Of a DNA stretch of 64,000 nt, positions 7,660-15,864 are shown piece by piece. A program made the position numbers and the translations under genes. Positions within the stretch are counted from its first letter, which is position 1. Every line of letters starts with the position of its first letter. Under the pieces are notes generated by a model that ran no database searches, was not told the DNA's origin, and was given only the letters and a program-made list of their open reading frames with translations. Origin of the DNA: Heliomicrobium undosum (GTDB lineage: Bacteria; Bacillota; Desulfitobacteriia; Heliobacteriales; Heliobacteriaceae); assembly GCF_009877425.1 (NCBI RefSeq), contig NZ_WXEY01000018.1, forward strand, positions 1-64,000, read 5' to 3'.

Positions 7660-9135
7660 ATGACAGGGATGAACCGGAGACAATTCATCACCCTCGCCGG
7701 TGTTGCGCTGGCGGGGGGGATCGCCAGCGCCTGCTCCTCCCAGGAGCTGCGTCCGGGATTGGCGCCGGGTGAGGCCTTAACAGGGGCCGGCAACGGCGCA
7801 GGAGGCGGCAGCGGGAGCGACAAGGCCGGAGACAAAGGGGATAAGAGCGGTGGGGCGAAGGGAGAGTCCGTCGCCTGGGAAACGCTGATCCTCAACGGCA
7901 TGATCGTCGACGGAACAGGCGCTCCGGCCTATGCCGGCGCGGTGGCCTTGCAGAAGGACCGGATCGCGGCGGTGTTGCCCGGAAGCGGCCAGCGATGGGA
8001 ACAGGGCCGCTTTGTATCGGCCGGAAAAAGCTATGCGCCGGCGGCCGACTGCCAGGTCATCGACGCCCAGGGCGCTTGCATCACCCCCGGCTTTATCGAT
8101 GTCCATACCCACAACGAGGTGTACCTGGGCACAAACCCGCAGGCAGAGGTGCGCCTCTTGCAGGGCGTCACATCTCAGGTGGGCGGCAACTGCGGCGATT
8201 CGGTCAACGGCATCGGCGATTTCCGCCGCCGTCTCGGCGCCCTCGGGGTGAACTATGCCCAACTGGTCGGCTACCGGAACCTTCGCCGCCAGGCGCTGGG
8301 CAATGACACGACCCGGCGCGCGACGGCGCCAGAGGTTGAACGGATGATCGGGCTGCTGGAAAAGGGGATCGGCGAGGGTGCGCCTGGGTTGTCCATCGCC
8401 CTGGAGTATGAGCCCCAGTCGGCGGTCACCGTCGATGAGTTGGAACAGTACGCCCAGTTACTGGCCCGGCGCGGCAAGTTGTTGACGGTGCACCTGCGCA
8501 GCGAGGGGGACCGGGTGTTGGAAGCCCTGGAGGAGGTGCTGGGCGTCGCCCGGCGCACCGGGGTGGCCCTCCAGTACGGCCATGCGAAGGCGCTGTTCCA
8601 ACAAAACTGGTCCAAGTACCCTCGCATTCTCGCTTCCATTGACTCGGCCGTCGCCGACGGAGTCGATGTCTGGGGCGACATGTACGTCTATGATTTTTCC
8701 TCCTGGGACTTCGGCACCAGCCGCGTCTCCATCTCCGAGGACAACATCATCCGCGGGCTCGCTCACCCGCGTCTGTTCATCGCCAGCGACAGCGGCCTCT
8801 ACGAAAACGGACGGGCCAACCACCCCCGGGCCTACGGCAACTTCTCGCGGGTGCTGGCGCGCTACGTGCGGGAGAAACAGGCGCTCTCGCTGGAAACGGC
8901 GGTGGCCAAGATGAGCGGCCTGCCGGCGCGGCGGTTCGGCTACACGGACCGGGGACAAGTGGCCGCCGGGAAGAAGGCGGATGTGCTCGTCTTTTCCCTG
9001 GATAAGGTGCAGGATCGGGCGACGCGCCAGCAGCCGGCGATCAAGGCCGAGGGGATGCGCTATGTCTTTGTCAACGGCGTCAAGGCGGTCGATGACGGAA
9101 CGCCGACGGGGGCAAGAGCGGGAGAGTGGCTATAG
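7660..9135 (+). CDS. N-acyl-D-amino-acid deacylase-like amidohydrolase, Tat-type lipoprotein
   Basis: Metal-dependent hydrolase of the D-aminoacylase branch, 491 residues, probably exported. The N terminus MTGMNRRQFITLAGVALAGG carries a twin-arginine motif, followed by ASAC as a weak lipobox and a Gly/Ser/Lys-rich linker. The amidohydrolase fold begins TLILNGMIVDGTG. Family metal and catalytic residues are seen: HTHNE after PGFIDV, the Cys of GGNCGDS, His in LTVHLRSE, His in LQYGHAK, and Asp in IASDSG. Expected reaction is release of a fatty or acetyl group from an N-acylated D-amino acid. ATG 7660 has GGAGGGG at 7645. The gene overlaps the convergent gene on its right by 6 bp. The exact substrate is not known. 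Confidence 0.85.
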   Translation: MTGMNRRQFITLAGVALAGGIASACSSQELRPGLAPGEALTGAGNGAGGGSGSDKAGDKGDKSGGAKGESVAWETLILNGMIVDGTGAPAYAGAVALQKDRIAAVLPGSGQRWEQGRFVSAGKSYAPAADCQVIDAQGACITPGFIDVHTHNEVYLGTNPQAEVRLLQGVTSQVGGNCGDSVNGIGDFRRRLGALGVNYAQLVGYRNLRRQALGNDTTRRATAPEVERMIGLLEKGIGEGAPGLSIALEYEPQSAVTVDELEQYAQLLARRGKLLTVHLRSEGDRVLEALEEVLGVARRTGVALQYGHAKALFQQNWSKYPRILASIDSAVADGVDVWGDMYVYDFSSWDFGTSRVSISEDNIIRGLAHPRLFIASDSGLYENGRANHPRAYGNFSRVLARYVREKQALSLETAVAKMSGLPARRFGYTDRGQVAAGKKADVLVFSLDKVQDRATRQQPAIKAEGMRYVFVNGVKAVDDGTPTGARAGEWL

Positions 9136-10173
9136 GCTTGATGTGGACTGTTGGGTAAAGAGGCATTCCTCCACGATGGCCGCCAGGTTTCGCAGCGACC
9201 GGATCTGCACGTCCGGTGAGTAACGAGGCTGTTCGTCCATGCAGGCCTCCGTCGTGATGGAGGAAGGGCGCTGGGCCAGGATGTGACGGAGAATCGTCCG
9301 GGCGTAGCGGTTGCCGGCGATCTCCCGGTGGGCGGCGTTGCGCCCGCCGGCGAGGGTGCGGTAGCTGCCGGTGAAGTGGTAGCGGTCTGTCGCGATGAGG
9401 GCCAGTTGCCTGCGAAAGCAGTGATCCGCCGAGGCGGCAAGGACCAAGCGGCCATCGCGGACGAAGGCGCCGTAGCGTTCCAGACAGGCTCGTTCATCAT
9501 CGTTTGCCGGGGTTAAGCTGGCTGTCGTCTGACCGGGAAACTGCCTGAGCCCCCATAGCGACTGATAGAGGTGCTCCACATCGATGAGCGCACGGCATCC
9601 GAAGTCCTGCGTCAAGGCCGAAAGATCCTGGTAAAAGACGCCCACGCAGGTGATCGGGAAGATGCGGCCTGTGGGGACGCCTTTTTTCTTTTCGAGGCGA
9701 ACCCAGGGGAGCGTCTCGACGTAGAGGTTTTTGGCCTGAGAGAGAAGCGCGAGCTTGCGCCGGCAATCATCGATGATGCCGAGGTAGTCGCCGCTCGATA
9801 GGGGCGGATGGCCGTCAAAGGCGTAATCGCCGGCGTGGATGACGCAATAGAGCGGATCTTTTCCGGACAGCCAGGCCTTTAGCCGGGCGATTTGCTCATC
9901 ATCCAGGTTGTGCAGGCTGGGCAGGTGCAGGGAATAAGGAAGGCCCGCCTCCGCTGTCATGGCGATCAGGCGATCGGCGCTATCCAAGATTCCCGGTAGA
10001 TTGGAGAGCGGGTTGTAGTTGATGTTGACTTCGATGCCGAAGGGGAGCCGAGAAAAGGCGCTGCAAACAGTCTGGAAGGAGGCGAAGAGGTCTTTCGCTT
10101 CCTCATGGGAGGGGTAGCGCATGGACAGCAGCAGGTGGGGGCGATCCGGCCTCTCGTCGTTCGTCATGGACAA
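9130..10173 (-). CDS. TIM-barrel protein, AP-endonuclease-2/sugar-isomerase-like
   Basis: Protein of 347 residues with the spacing of a xylose-isomerase-like TIM barrel: HLPSLHN, CVIHAGDY, NLYVETLPW, ALIDVEHLYQ and SITTEACMD end successive strands and offer His, Glu and Asp residues for a metal site. It could be a sugar-phosphate isomerase, an epimerase or an endonuclease IV relative; I cannot choose. ATG at 10173 follows GAGGG. TATAAT on the minus strand at 10236-10231 is a possible -10. Its 3' end overlaps the convergent D-aminoacylase-like gene by 6 bp with no terminator between, so antisense read-through is likely if both are expressed. Confidence 0.65.
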   Translation of the reverse strand: MSMTNDERPDRPHLLLSMRYPSHEEAKDLFASFQTVCSAFSRLPFGIEVNINYNPLSNLPGILDSADRLIAMTAEAGLPYSLHLPSLHNLDDEQIARLKAWLSGKDPLYCVIHAGDYAFDGHPPLSSGDYLGIIDDCRRKLALLSQAKNLYVETLPWVRLEKKKGVPTGRIFPITCVGVFYQDLSALTQDFGCRALIDVEHLYQSLWGLRQFPGQTTASLTPANDDERACLERYGAFVRDGRLVLAASADHCFRRQLALIATDRYHFTGSYRTLAGGRNAAHREIAGNRYARTILRHILAQRPSSITTEACMDEQPRYSPDVQIRSLRNLAAIVEECLFTQQSTSSL

Positions 10174-10361
10174 CCCTCGTTTCTATATTCCTTCCCAAGT
10201 TGGAGACGAAAGGAAATCTGCTTTTAGATTATTATAGCAATATTCTGGTTGGCTGGCGAAAAGGCGCTTGTTTCCTGATTACGGACGGCGATCTGCCTGC
10301 CATGGATTCCTAAACGTTTTTACAGGTTAAAAAGGCAGGAATTCCGCAAGAAGGCGTCGAA

Positions 10362-10391
10362 TTGGATTGGGCGTTCATTTGTGATTAAAAT
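10362..10391 (+). promoter_or_regulatory. Candidate sigma-A promoter of the sensor kinase gene
   Basis: TTGGAT (10362-10367), an 18-bp spacer and TAAAAT (10386-10391). Transcription would begin near 10398 and place the repeat array at 10402-10457 in the leader. The rest of the 322-bp stretch 10174-10495 holds no gene that I can support. Confidence 0.45.
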
Positions 10392-10401
10392 AACTAATGA
10401 T

Positions 10402-10457
10402 ATGTTTTTGCATATGCTTTTGTTATGTTTTGCGATATGGTTTTACGAAATGCTTTT
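10402..10457 (+). repeat. Five ATGnTTTT motifs spaced about one helical turn
   Basis: ATGTTTTT 10402, ATGCTTTT 10414, ATGTTTTG 10425, ATGGTTTT 10437, ATGCTTTT 10450: spacings 12, 11, 12 and 13 bp. It ends 38 bp before the chosen start of the kinase gene. The AT-rich block differs sharply from the surrounding GC-rich DNA. It could be a binding array, curved DNA, or a leader RNA element. Confidence 0.55.
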
Positions 10458-10495
10458 TTGTGACTGAATTTTTTCTCTTCGAAGGGGTGAAACGG

Positions 10496-12712
10496 ATGTG
10501 TCGGCAACACCATGTCCCTCCGGCACAGCCGTTCCGGCGGATCGCGCGTCTGTCGATTACAACCAGGATGGCGTTGCTCGCCCTTTTCCTGATTGTAGCG
10601 CAACTATTAGCGCCGGCGTCGATACCGACAGTTGCCGTGCCGACTCGATCCATACCGACTGCCCTCATGTCGCTGGCCTCGCCGACCTTCATGTCGCCGG
10701 CACTCTTCTCACCGGCCCTCATCCCGACGGCGGAGGCTGATCATACCGAGTCGGCGCCCCGAAAACACGTGTTGATCATCAACTCCTACCACAAGGGATT
10801 CGTCTGGACCGAGGATGTGGTCCGGGGGATCGAGTCGGTGCTCAAGCCCCTGGAACTGAAACTGAACCTTGAATTGTATACGGAATACATGGACACGAAG
10901 CGGTACAACGGCCAGGGTTACGAGGAGAGCATGTACCGCTACCTGCAAGAAAAGTACAGGCAGGATCATTTCGACCTGATCATCGCCTCTGACGATGACG
11001 CCATGAATTTTCTGCAAAAGTACCAGCAGCGCCTCTTCTCGAATGTGCCCGTCGTTTTTTGCGGCGTCAACTACTACCAGGAAGAGAAGTTCAACCGCCA
11101 GCGGGTCACCGGCGTCGTCGAGGTCAATGACATCAGGCGCAACGTGGAGATCGCCCGCAAACTCCAGCCCGGGCTGAAAAAAATCCTCTTTCTCAATGAC
11201 CAGACCTTCACCGGCAGTTCGCAGGTGAAGGTGCTCCAGGAAGCTCTGGCGCCCTTCGGCGACGCGATCCAGTACGAGGTTTTCGATGATTGGGATCTGA
11301 GCGAACTGCGCGCCAAGTTGGAGAATCTCGACAAAGACACGATGGTGTTTTTGCTGATTGCCTATTACCGGGACAAGTCGGGCGCCACCTACACGAACGA
11401 CCAGTACATCCGCGTCGTCAAAGAGTATTGCAAACAGCCCGTCTATGGGATCTGGGACTTTTACCTCGGCAACGGCATCGTCGGCGGCATGCTGACGAGC
11501 GGCTTCACCCAGGGCGAGGCGGCGGCCCAGTTGGCCCTCCGCGTCCTGCAAGGGGAAAAGCCGGAGACGATTCCCGTTGTCATGGAAGGCCCCAACCGGC
11601 TCGTCTTCGACTACCAGCAACTGCGGGAACTGCGTTTGAATGAAGCCGAGCTTCCGGAGGGAAGCGCTGTCGTCCACAAGCCCCAGACCTTTTATGAGAC
11701 GAACAAGGACATCGTCTGGAAGGCGTTGGCGCTGTTTGCGGGGTTGCTCATGGTCATCGCCGCCCTGGCTGTCAACATTGTGCGGCGCAAGATCGCCGAA
11801 GCGGAACTGATCGAGATGTACGAACAACTGGAGTTGCGGGTGGAGGAGCGGACTCGCCAGTTGGAAGTGGCCAACCTGGACTTGAAGAGCGCCATGACGG
11901 AGTTGGAGCAGGCCCAGGAGCAGTTAATCGAGTCGGCCAAGATGGCTGCCCTGGGCAAGCTGGTGGCCGGCGTGGCCCACGAGATCAACACACCTGTCGG
12001 CATCGGCGTGACAGCCGCCTCCCACCTGCACAAGAAGACATCGGAGCTGGCTGCCCAGTTTCGTGAGAACCAACTGAAAAAATCGGAACTGGACAAGTAC
12101 CTCGCCGTCAGCGAGGAAGCCTCGGACATCATCCTCAAGAATCTGGAACGAGCGTCATCGCTGATCCAGGGGTTCAAACAGGTGGCCGTCGATCAATCGA
12201 GAGAGAACCGGCGCCGGTTCAACCTGAAGGAATATATCGGGGAAATCCTGACGAGCCTGCAGCCGAAGTTCAAGAACAAGGCCTACCGGATCGAACTGTC
12301 CTGTCCCGACGATCTGGAGGTGGTCAGCTATCCCGGCGACTTCTCCCAGGTCTTGACCAACCTGATCATGAATTCGCTGACCCACGGTTTCGGTGAATGC
12401 GGTCACGGGACGATCCGCATCGATGTGCAGCAAAAGGGAGAGCGGGTGCGCCTCGTCTACGCCGATGACGGCAGAGGGATCCTGCGAGAACACATGGAGC
12501 GCATCTTCGAACCCTTCTTTACAACCAACCGTGGGCAGGGCGGGACGGGTCTCGGGCTGAATATCGTCTACAACCTGGTGACGCAGCGCCTGAGGGGAAA
12601 GATCCGTTGCGAGAGCGTCGCTGACGCTGGACCAAACGCGAGATCAAGCGCTTCATTAGGTACAGGATCAGGCACGGGCACACGCTTCATCATCGACTTT
12701 CCGCAGAGGTGA
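10496..12712 (+). CDS. Histidine kinase with periplasmic ABC-type substrate-binding sensor
   Basis: Membrane kinase of 738 residues. A first membrane helix at about 20-40 is followed by a Pro/Ser/Ala-rich stretch, then a PF04392-type binding domain starting HVLIINSYHKGFVW, the same family as in the cyclase at 4223. Second helix at about 407-430, a coiled coil to about 480, the H-box AALGKLVAGVAHEINTPVG with His495, and a HATPase domain (NLIMNSLTHGF, DDGRGI, GGTGLGLN). A Ser/Gly-rich insert sits just before the final GTRFIIDFP strand. ATG 10496 follows AAGGGG; the longer frame back to 10397 lacks a ribosome site. The gene ends 11 bp before its regulator partner, which carries HD-GYP. Confidence 0.92.
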   Translation: MCRQHHVPPAQPFRRIARLSITTRMALLALFLIVAQLLAPASIPTVAVPTRSIPTALMSLASPTFMSPALFSPALIPTAEADHTESAPRKHVLIINSYHKGFVWTEDVVRGIESVLKPLELKLNLELYTEYMDTKRYNGQGYEESMYRYLQEKYRQDHFDLIIASDDDAMNFLQKYQQRLFSNVPVVFCGVNYYQEEKFNRQRVTGVVEVNDIRRNVEIARKLQPGLKKILFLNDQTFTGSSQVKVLQEALAPFGDAIQYEVFDDWDLSELRAKLENLDKDTMVFLLIAYYRDKSGATYTNDQYIRVVKEYCKQPVYGIWDFYLGNGIVGGMLTSGFTQGEAAAQLALRVLQGEKPETIPVVMEGPNRLVFDYQQLRELRLNEAELPEGSAVVHKPQTFYETNKDIVWKALALFAGLLMVIAALAVNIVRRKIAEAELIEMYEQLELRVEERTRQLEVANLDLKSAMTELEQAQEQLIESAKMAALGKLVAGVAHEINTPVGIGVTAASHLHKKTSELAAQFRENQLKKSELDKYLAVSEEASDIILKNLERASSLIQGFKQVAVDQSRENRRRFNLKEYIGEILTSLQPKFKNKAYRIELSCPDDLEVVSYPGDFSQVLTNLIMNSLTHGFGECGHGTIRIDVQQKGERVRLVYADDGRGILREHMERIFEPFFTTNRGQGGTGLGLNIVYNLVTQRLRGKIRCESVADAGPNARSSASLGTGSGTGTRFIIDFPQR

Positions 12713-12723
12713 GGTGACATAAC

Positions 12724-14286
12724 ATGCGCGACTCGAACCATCCGAATGACGACGATTTGCTGTTCTTTGCCGAAGAACAGGAGGACGCCCAGGGGCAAGG
12801 GGGCAGCGGGGCTTGGCAGGTGTTGATCGTCGACGACGATCCGGAAGTCCATAAGGTGACCCGCGTCGTCCTGGCGGGAATGCGCTTTGACGAAAAGCCG
12901 CTCGAATTTTTCAACGCCTATTCCGCTGCCGAAGCCAGGCAGATGCTGCGCGATCATCCCGACGTGGCCGTCATCCTGCTCGATGTGGTCATGGAATCCG
13001 ATGACGCCGGGTTGAATCTGGTCCGGCACATCCGGGAGGAGATGAGAAACAGCCATGTGCGCATCGTGCTGCGCACAGGCCAGCCCGGCTACGCGCCGGA
13101 AGAGCGGGTGATCGTCGACTATGACATCAACTGCTATGTGTCGAAGACGGAATTGACGGCCCAGAAGCTCTTTTCCACCGTCTACGTGGCCTTGCGGGCC
13201 TACCGGGACATCCGGACCATCGACCTCAACCGCCGGGGGCTGGAACAGATCATCCAATCGTCGGCCAACATCTTTCGGATGCAGTCAATGCGCATGTTCG
13301 CCTCCGGCGTGCTCACCCAGTTGACATCGCTCCTGCGGCTGAACCGAAACGCCATCTACTGCCAGATGTCCGGCTTCGCCGCCACCAAGAATGAGCGCGA
13401 TTTTTACATCCTGGCGGCCACAGGCGACTACTCGCCCCTCGTCAACCGTCCCATTCGATCCGCTGTCAGCCCAACCGTCCGGGAGGACCTGGAGCGGGCC
13501 ATGCGGGCCGGGCAGAGCCTGTCGCTGGGCAACCGTTATGTGGGCTATTTTCGCAGCCAGAACGGCTCCGAAAACCTGGTCTACCTGGAAGGCTTCAACG
13601 GCTGGAGTGATTGGGACCGCAACTGGGTGGAACTGTTCTGCTCCAACGTGGGCATCGCCTTCGATAACATCAGTCTCAACGAGGAGATCGAATCGACCCA
13701 GCGGGAAATCATCTTCACCCTCGGCGGTGTCGTCGAAGCGCGATCGAAGGAGACAGGCTTCCACGTCAAGCGCGTGTCCGAGTATTCGCGGCTCTTGGGC
13801 AAGCTCTACGGCCTCAGCCGGGAGGAGACGGAATTGCTGCGCCTGGCCTCGCCGATGCACGATGTGGGCAAGATCGCCATCGAGGACGCCGTCTTGAACA
13901 AGCCGGGAAGGCTGACGGCGGACGAGTACGAGCAGATGAAAAAGCACACCCTCGCCGGCCACGAGATGCTGCAGCACTCCAACCGGCGCATCCTGCGCAC
14001 GGCCGCCCAGATCGCCCTGGAACACCATGAAAAGTACAACGGGGGCGGCTATCCCTTCGGGTTGCGGGGGGAGAAGATCCACATCTATTCGCGGATCACG
14101 GCGGTGGCCGATGTCTTTGACGCCCTCAACAACAACCGCATCTACCGCGCCGCCTGGCCGATCGAGGACATCCTGGCCCTGTTCAAGCAGGAGCGGGGGC
14201 AGCACTTTGACCCCTACCTGGTCGATCTGATGGTGGACAATCTCGACGAGTTCTTGAAAATCCATCAGGCCTTTCCTGACGATTAA
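12724..14286 (+). CDS. Response regulator with DUF3369 and HD-GYP phosphodiesterase domain
   Basis: Cytosolic regulator of 520 residues in three parts: receiver at about 35-160 (LIVDDDPEVHK, phospho-acceptor Asp in VILLDVV), a DUF3369 GAF-like middle (about 180-330), and HD-GYP at about 345-510. Catalytic landmarks are HDVGK and HHEKYNGGGYP, followed by RITAVADVFDAL. HD-GYP enzymes hydrolyse cyclic di-GMP, so phosphorylation by the upstream kinase should change the pool that the nearby GGDEF enzyme fills. The GYP motif is conserved in spirit (GGGYP). ATG follows GAGGTGA. A strong terminator lies 22 bp after the stop. Confidence 0.93.
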   Translation: MRDSNHPNDDDLLFFAEEQEDAQGQGGSGAWQVLIVDDDPEVHKVTRVVLAGMRFDEKPLEFFNAYSAAEARQMLRDHPDVAVILLDVVMESDDAGLNLVRHIREEMRNSHVRIVLRTGQPGYAPEERVIVDYDINCYVSKTELTAQKLFSTVYVALRAYRDIRTIDLNRRGLEQIIQSSANIFRMQSMRMFASGVLTQLTSLLRLNRNAIYCQMSGFAATKNERDFYILAATGDYSPLVNRPIRSAVSPTVREDLERAMRAGQSLSLGNRYVGYFRSQNGSENLVYLEGFNGWSDWDRNWVELFCSNVGIAFDNISLNEEIESTQREIIFTLGGVVEARSKETGFHVKRVSEYSRLLGKLYGLSREETELLRLASPMHDVGKIAIEDAVLNKPGRLTADEYEQMKKHTLAGHEMLQHSNRRILRTAAQIALEHHEKYNGGGYPFGLRGEKIHIYSRITAVADVFDALNNNRIYRAAWPIEDILALFKQERGQHFDPYLVDLMVDNLDEFLKIHQAFPDD

Positions 14287-14307
14287 CGCGCTGACGCTTC
14301 TATTTCG

Positions 14308-14333
14308 CCCCCGGTGATGCCGGGGGTTTTTTT
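14308..14333 (+). terminator. Rho-independent terminator of the kinase/HD-GYP operon
   Basis: CCCCCGG-tgatg-CCGGGGG followed by seven T. Confidence 0.92.
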
Positions 14334-14400
14334 CATTCCCTTTTCTACGTCCCTATTGCCGGATGGAACCGCCGACGATAGAGTAATACAGGAAGCATAA

Positions 14401-14442
14401 AAAAACCGAACCGCTCTCCCTCGTGGGAGGAGCGGTCCGGTT
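14401..14442 (-). terminator. Terminator of abrB
   Basis: Inverted repeat ACCG-ACCGCTC / GAGCGGT-CGGT around a CCC-GGG core; on the minus strand it is followed by a run of T (AAAAA at 14401-14405 on the plus strand). Confidence 0.85.
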
Positions 14443-14455
14443 GGCGCGATCAGGT

Positions 14456-14707
14456 TCAGCCGGCGGCGTTTTGGGCCATGGAAACGGCGCATTCCTTGCA
14501 GACGATCTTGTTGCGGAAGTTCTGCACATCAACGGCGCTCCCGCAGAAGATGCAGGCCGGTTCGTACTTTTTCAGGATGATCTTCTCGGCATCCACGTAG
14601 ATCTCGAGGGGATCTTTCTCGTCGATGCCCATCGTCCGGCGCAGTTCAATCGGAATCACAACACGGCCCAGTTCGTCTACTTTGCGTACAATCCCAGTTG
14701 ACTTCAT
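14456..14707 (-). CDS. abrB: AbrB-family transition-state regulator
   Basis: DNA-binding protein of 83 residues. The N-terminal swapped-hairpin domain is typical: MKSTGIVRKVDELGRVVIPIELRR. The C-terminal half carries CIFCGSA and IVCKECA, a pair of Cys-x-x-Cys motifs seen in clostridial AbrB/Abh proteins and possibly a small zinc knuckle. AbrB represses post-exponential and sporulation genes in bacilli. ATG 14707 follows AAAGGAGT; the frame is open further upstream but passes through the promoter. Divergent from the ferredoxin gene, with a clear sigma-A promoter and two sets of 10-bp-spaced direct repeats in between. Confidence 0.92.
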   Translation of the reverse strand: MKSTGIVRKVDELGRVVIPIELRRTMGIDEKDPLEIYVDAEKIILKKYEPACIFCGSAVDVQNFRNKIVCKECAVSMAQNAAG

Positions 14708-14725
14708 GTCACTTGACTCCTTTTG

Positions 14726-14786
14726 TTCGACGTTATTCGACAACGTTCTACACCCTGATTGTACCAACCGTACCAAGTAACGTCAA
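14726..14786 (-). promoter_or_regulatory. abrB promoter with helically spaced direct repeats
   Basis: Minus strand: TTGACG (14786-14781), 17-bp spacer, TACAAT (14763-14758). The spacer contains TTGGTAC-gg-TTGGTAC. Downstream, TTCGAC occurs on the plus strand at 14726 and 14736, 10 bp apart. Such repeats, one turn apart, may be an operator; AbrB autoregulates in bacilli. Confidence 0.75.
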
Positions 14787-14819
14787 GATACATTTTTAAA
14801 CGAAATGAGGAAAGTTGTC

Positions 14820-15047
14820 ATGGGAAACAAGGTCTCCCAATTTTACCGCATCGAAAAGAACTGTATCCGCTGCGGCTTTTGCCTCGACATCTGCTCCTGG
14901 GACGCATTGGACGCGCCGGGAAAGGGGCGCACCTTTACAATCGAAGAGGATCTCTGTCCGGGCTGCGGGATCTGTGTCGATTGCTGCCCTGTCGGCGCGA
15001 TTCGACGGGTGGGCGCCAGCGGAGACGATGACGCTGCGGGTCGGTGA
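14820..15047 (+). CDS. 2[4Fe-4S] ferredoxin-like protein
   Basis: Small electron-transfer protein of 75 residues. Two cluster motifs: CIRCGFCLDIC and CPGCGICVDCCPVGAI. The first lacks the usual Pro after the fourth Cys (CSWDAL) and the second has an extra Cys, so the clusters may differ in potential. ATG 14820 follows AGGAAAG; an upstream ATG at 14805 overlaps that site and is less likely. It stands alone opposite abrB, so its redox partner cannot be told from context. Confidence 0.85.
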   Translation: MGNKVSQFYRIEKNCIRCGFCLDICSWDALDAPGKGRTFTIEEDLCPGCGICVDCCPVGAIRRVGASGDDDAAGR

Positions 15048-15207
15048 TGGATGAGCGAACGGCTGTAGCGCTGTAGATCAGGATACTTCTATGGCTGGGA
15101 TATTTTTGTGAATGAAACTTTTGGCAGACTGAGGGCTCACATATTTTCTTTTCCAAAATCCCATTCTACCTGTGGAAAGGGAACACTTTTCACAGGAGGA
15201 GTAACTC

Positions 15208-15414
15208 ATGACGGTATCGCAGCAACTCAAACAAACTGTCGCCGGCCTGAAAAGCGCCGTCGGCAGCCTGGAGCAATTCGCCATTCAGACGCAGGATCAG
15301 AACGCCAAGAACCTCTACACCAATGCATCCCAACAGGCGCAGCAGATCGTCAATTCCCTCGAACCGAGGGTGAAGGAAATCGAAAAGGAAGAACCTCAGT
15401 ACAAGGGTTTTTAG
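15208..15414 (+). CDS. DUF1657 protein, first copy
   Basis: Small soluble helical protein of 68 residues (MTVSQQLKQTVAGLKSAVGS to EEPQYKGF). DUF1657 proteins occur in spoVA2mob-type operons of spore formers. It starts at ATG after CAGGAGGAG. First gene of a seven-gene rightward spore cluster; a paralog of identical length follows at 15630 and a third copy is fused to the DUF421 protein. Role unknown; association with the spore inner membrane channel is an inference from gene neighbourhood. A short hairpin without a T run (15461-15478) follows. Confidence 0.85.
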   Translation: MTVSQQLKQTVAGLKSAVGSLEQFAIQTQDQNAKNLYTNASQQAQQIVNSLEPRVKEIEKEEPQYKGF

Positions 15415-15629
15415 CCCGAGCGGTTCTTCTGTGCATGAAGGACACCCATGCTCGTTCGGGCCGGATCGTATGATCCGGTCCTCATTATATGTAGTGTAGA
15501 TGAGGCATCTATCGGGCGCGACATGTAGATGTTGCGGCTGATTTTGCCTGAGAGCGGCTTCGGTGGAGCCTAGACGAGGGTTTAGACGAGCTTTAACCGG
15601 TTTAATGGTGGGTTACGGAGGTGGCTCCC

Positions 15630-15836
15630 GTGACGGTAAGCGGGCAGGTCAAACAGACACTGGCCAGCTTAAAAGGGGCGCGTTCGACGCTGGAAAGCTT
15701 CGCCGCCGTCGAGGAGAACGTCGATGCCAAGCAGGCTTATACAGAGAACCTGCAACGGCTGGACCGGGTGATCGACGGGATGGAAAAGCGGATTCAGGTG
15801 CTTGAGTTTGAGGAGCCCCAGTATAAGGGGTTTTAA
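15630..15836 (+). CDS. DUF1657 protein, second copy
   Basis: Paralog of the previous gene, also 68 residues: same N-terminal TVSGQVKQTLASLKGA pattern and the same ending FEEPQYKGF. The start is GTG at 15630, eight bases after GGAGG, which makes both copies the same length; an in-frame GTG at 15621 overlaps the ribosome site. The stop is 28 bp before the DUF421 gene, so they are probably co-transcribed. The two copies differ at many positions, so the duplication is not recent. Confidence 0.85.
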   Translation: MTVSGQVKQTLASLKGARSTLESFAAVEENVDAKQAYTENLQRLDRVIDGMEKRIQVLEFEEPQYKGF

Positions 15837-15864
15837 CGCTGTTTGTGAATAAGGAGTTTATCCC

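Noticed and set aside
15461-15489. Terminator or sigma-G promoter after the first DUF1657 gene
   Set aside because: CCGGATC-gtat-GATCCGG has no T run, and CATTATA lacks a -35 at the right distance.
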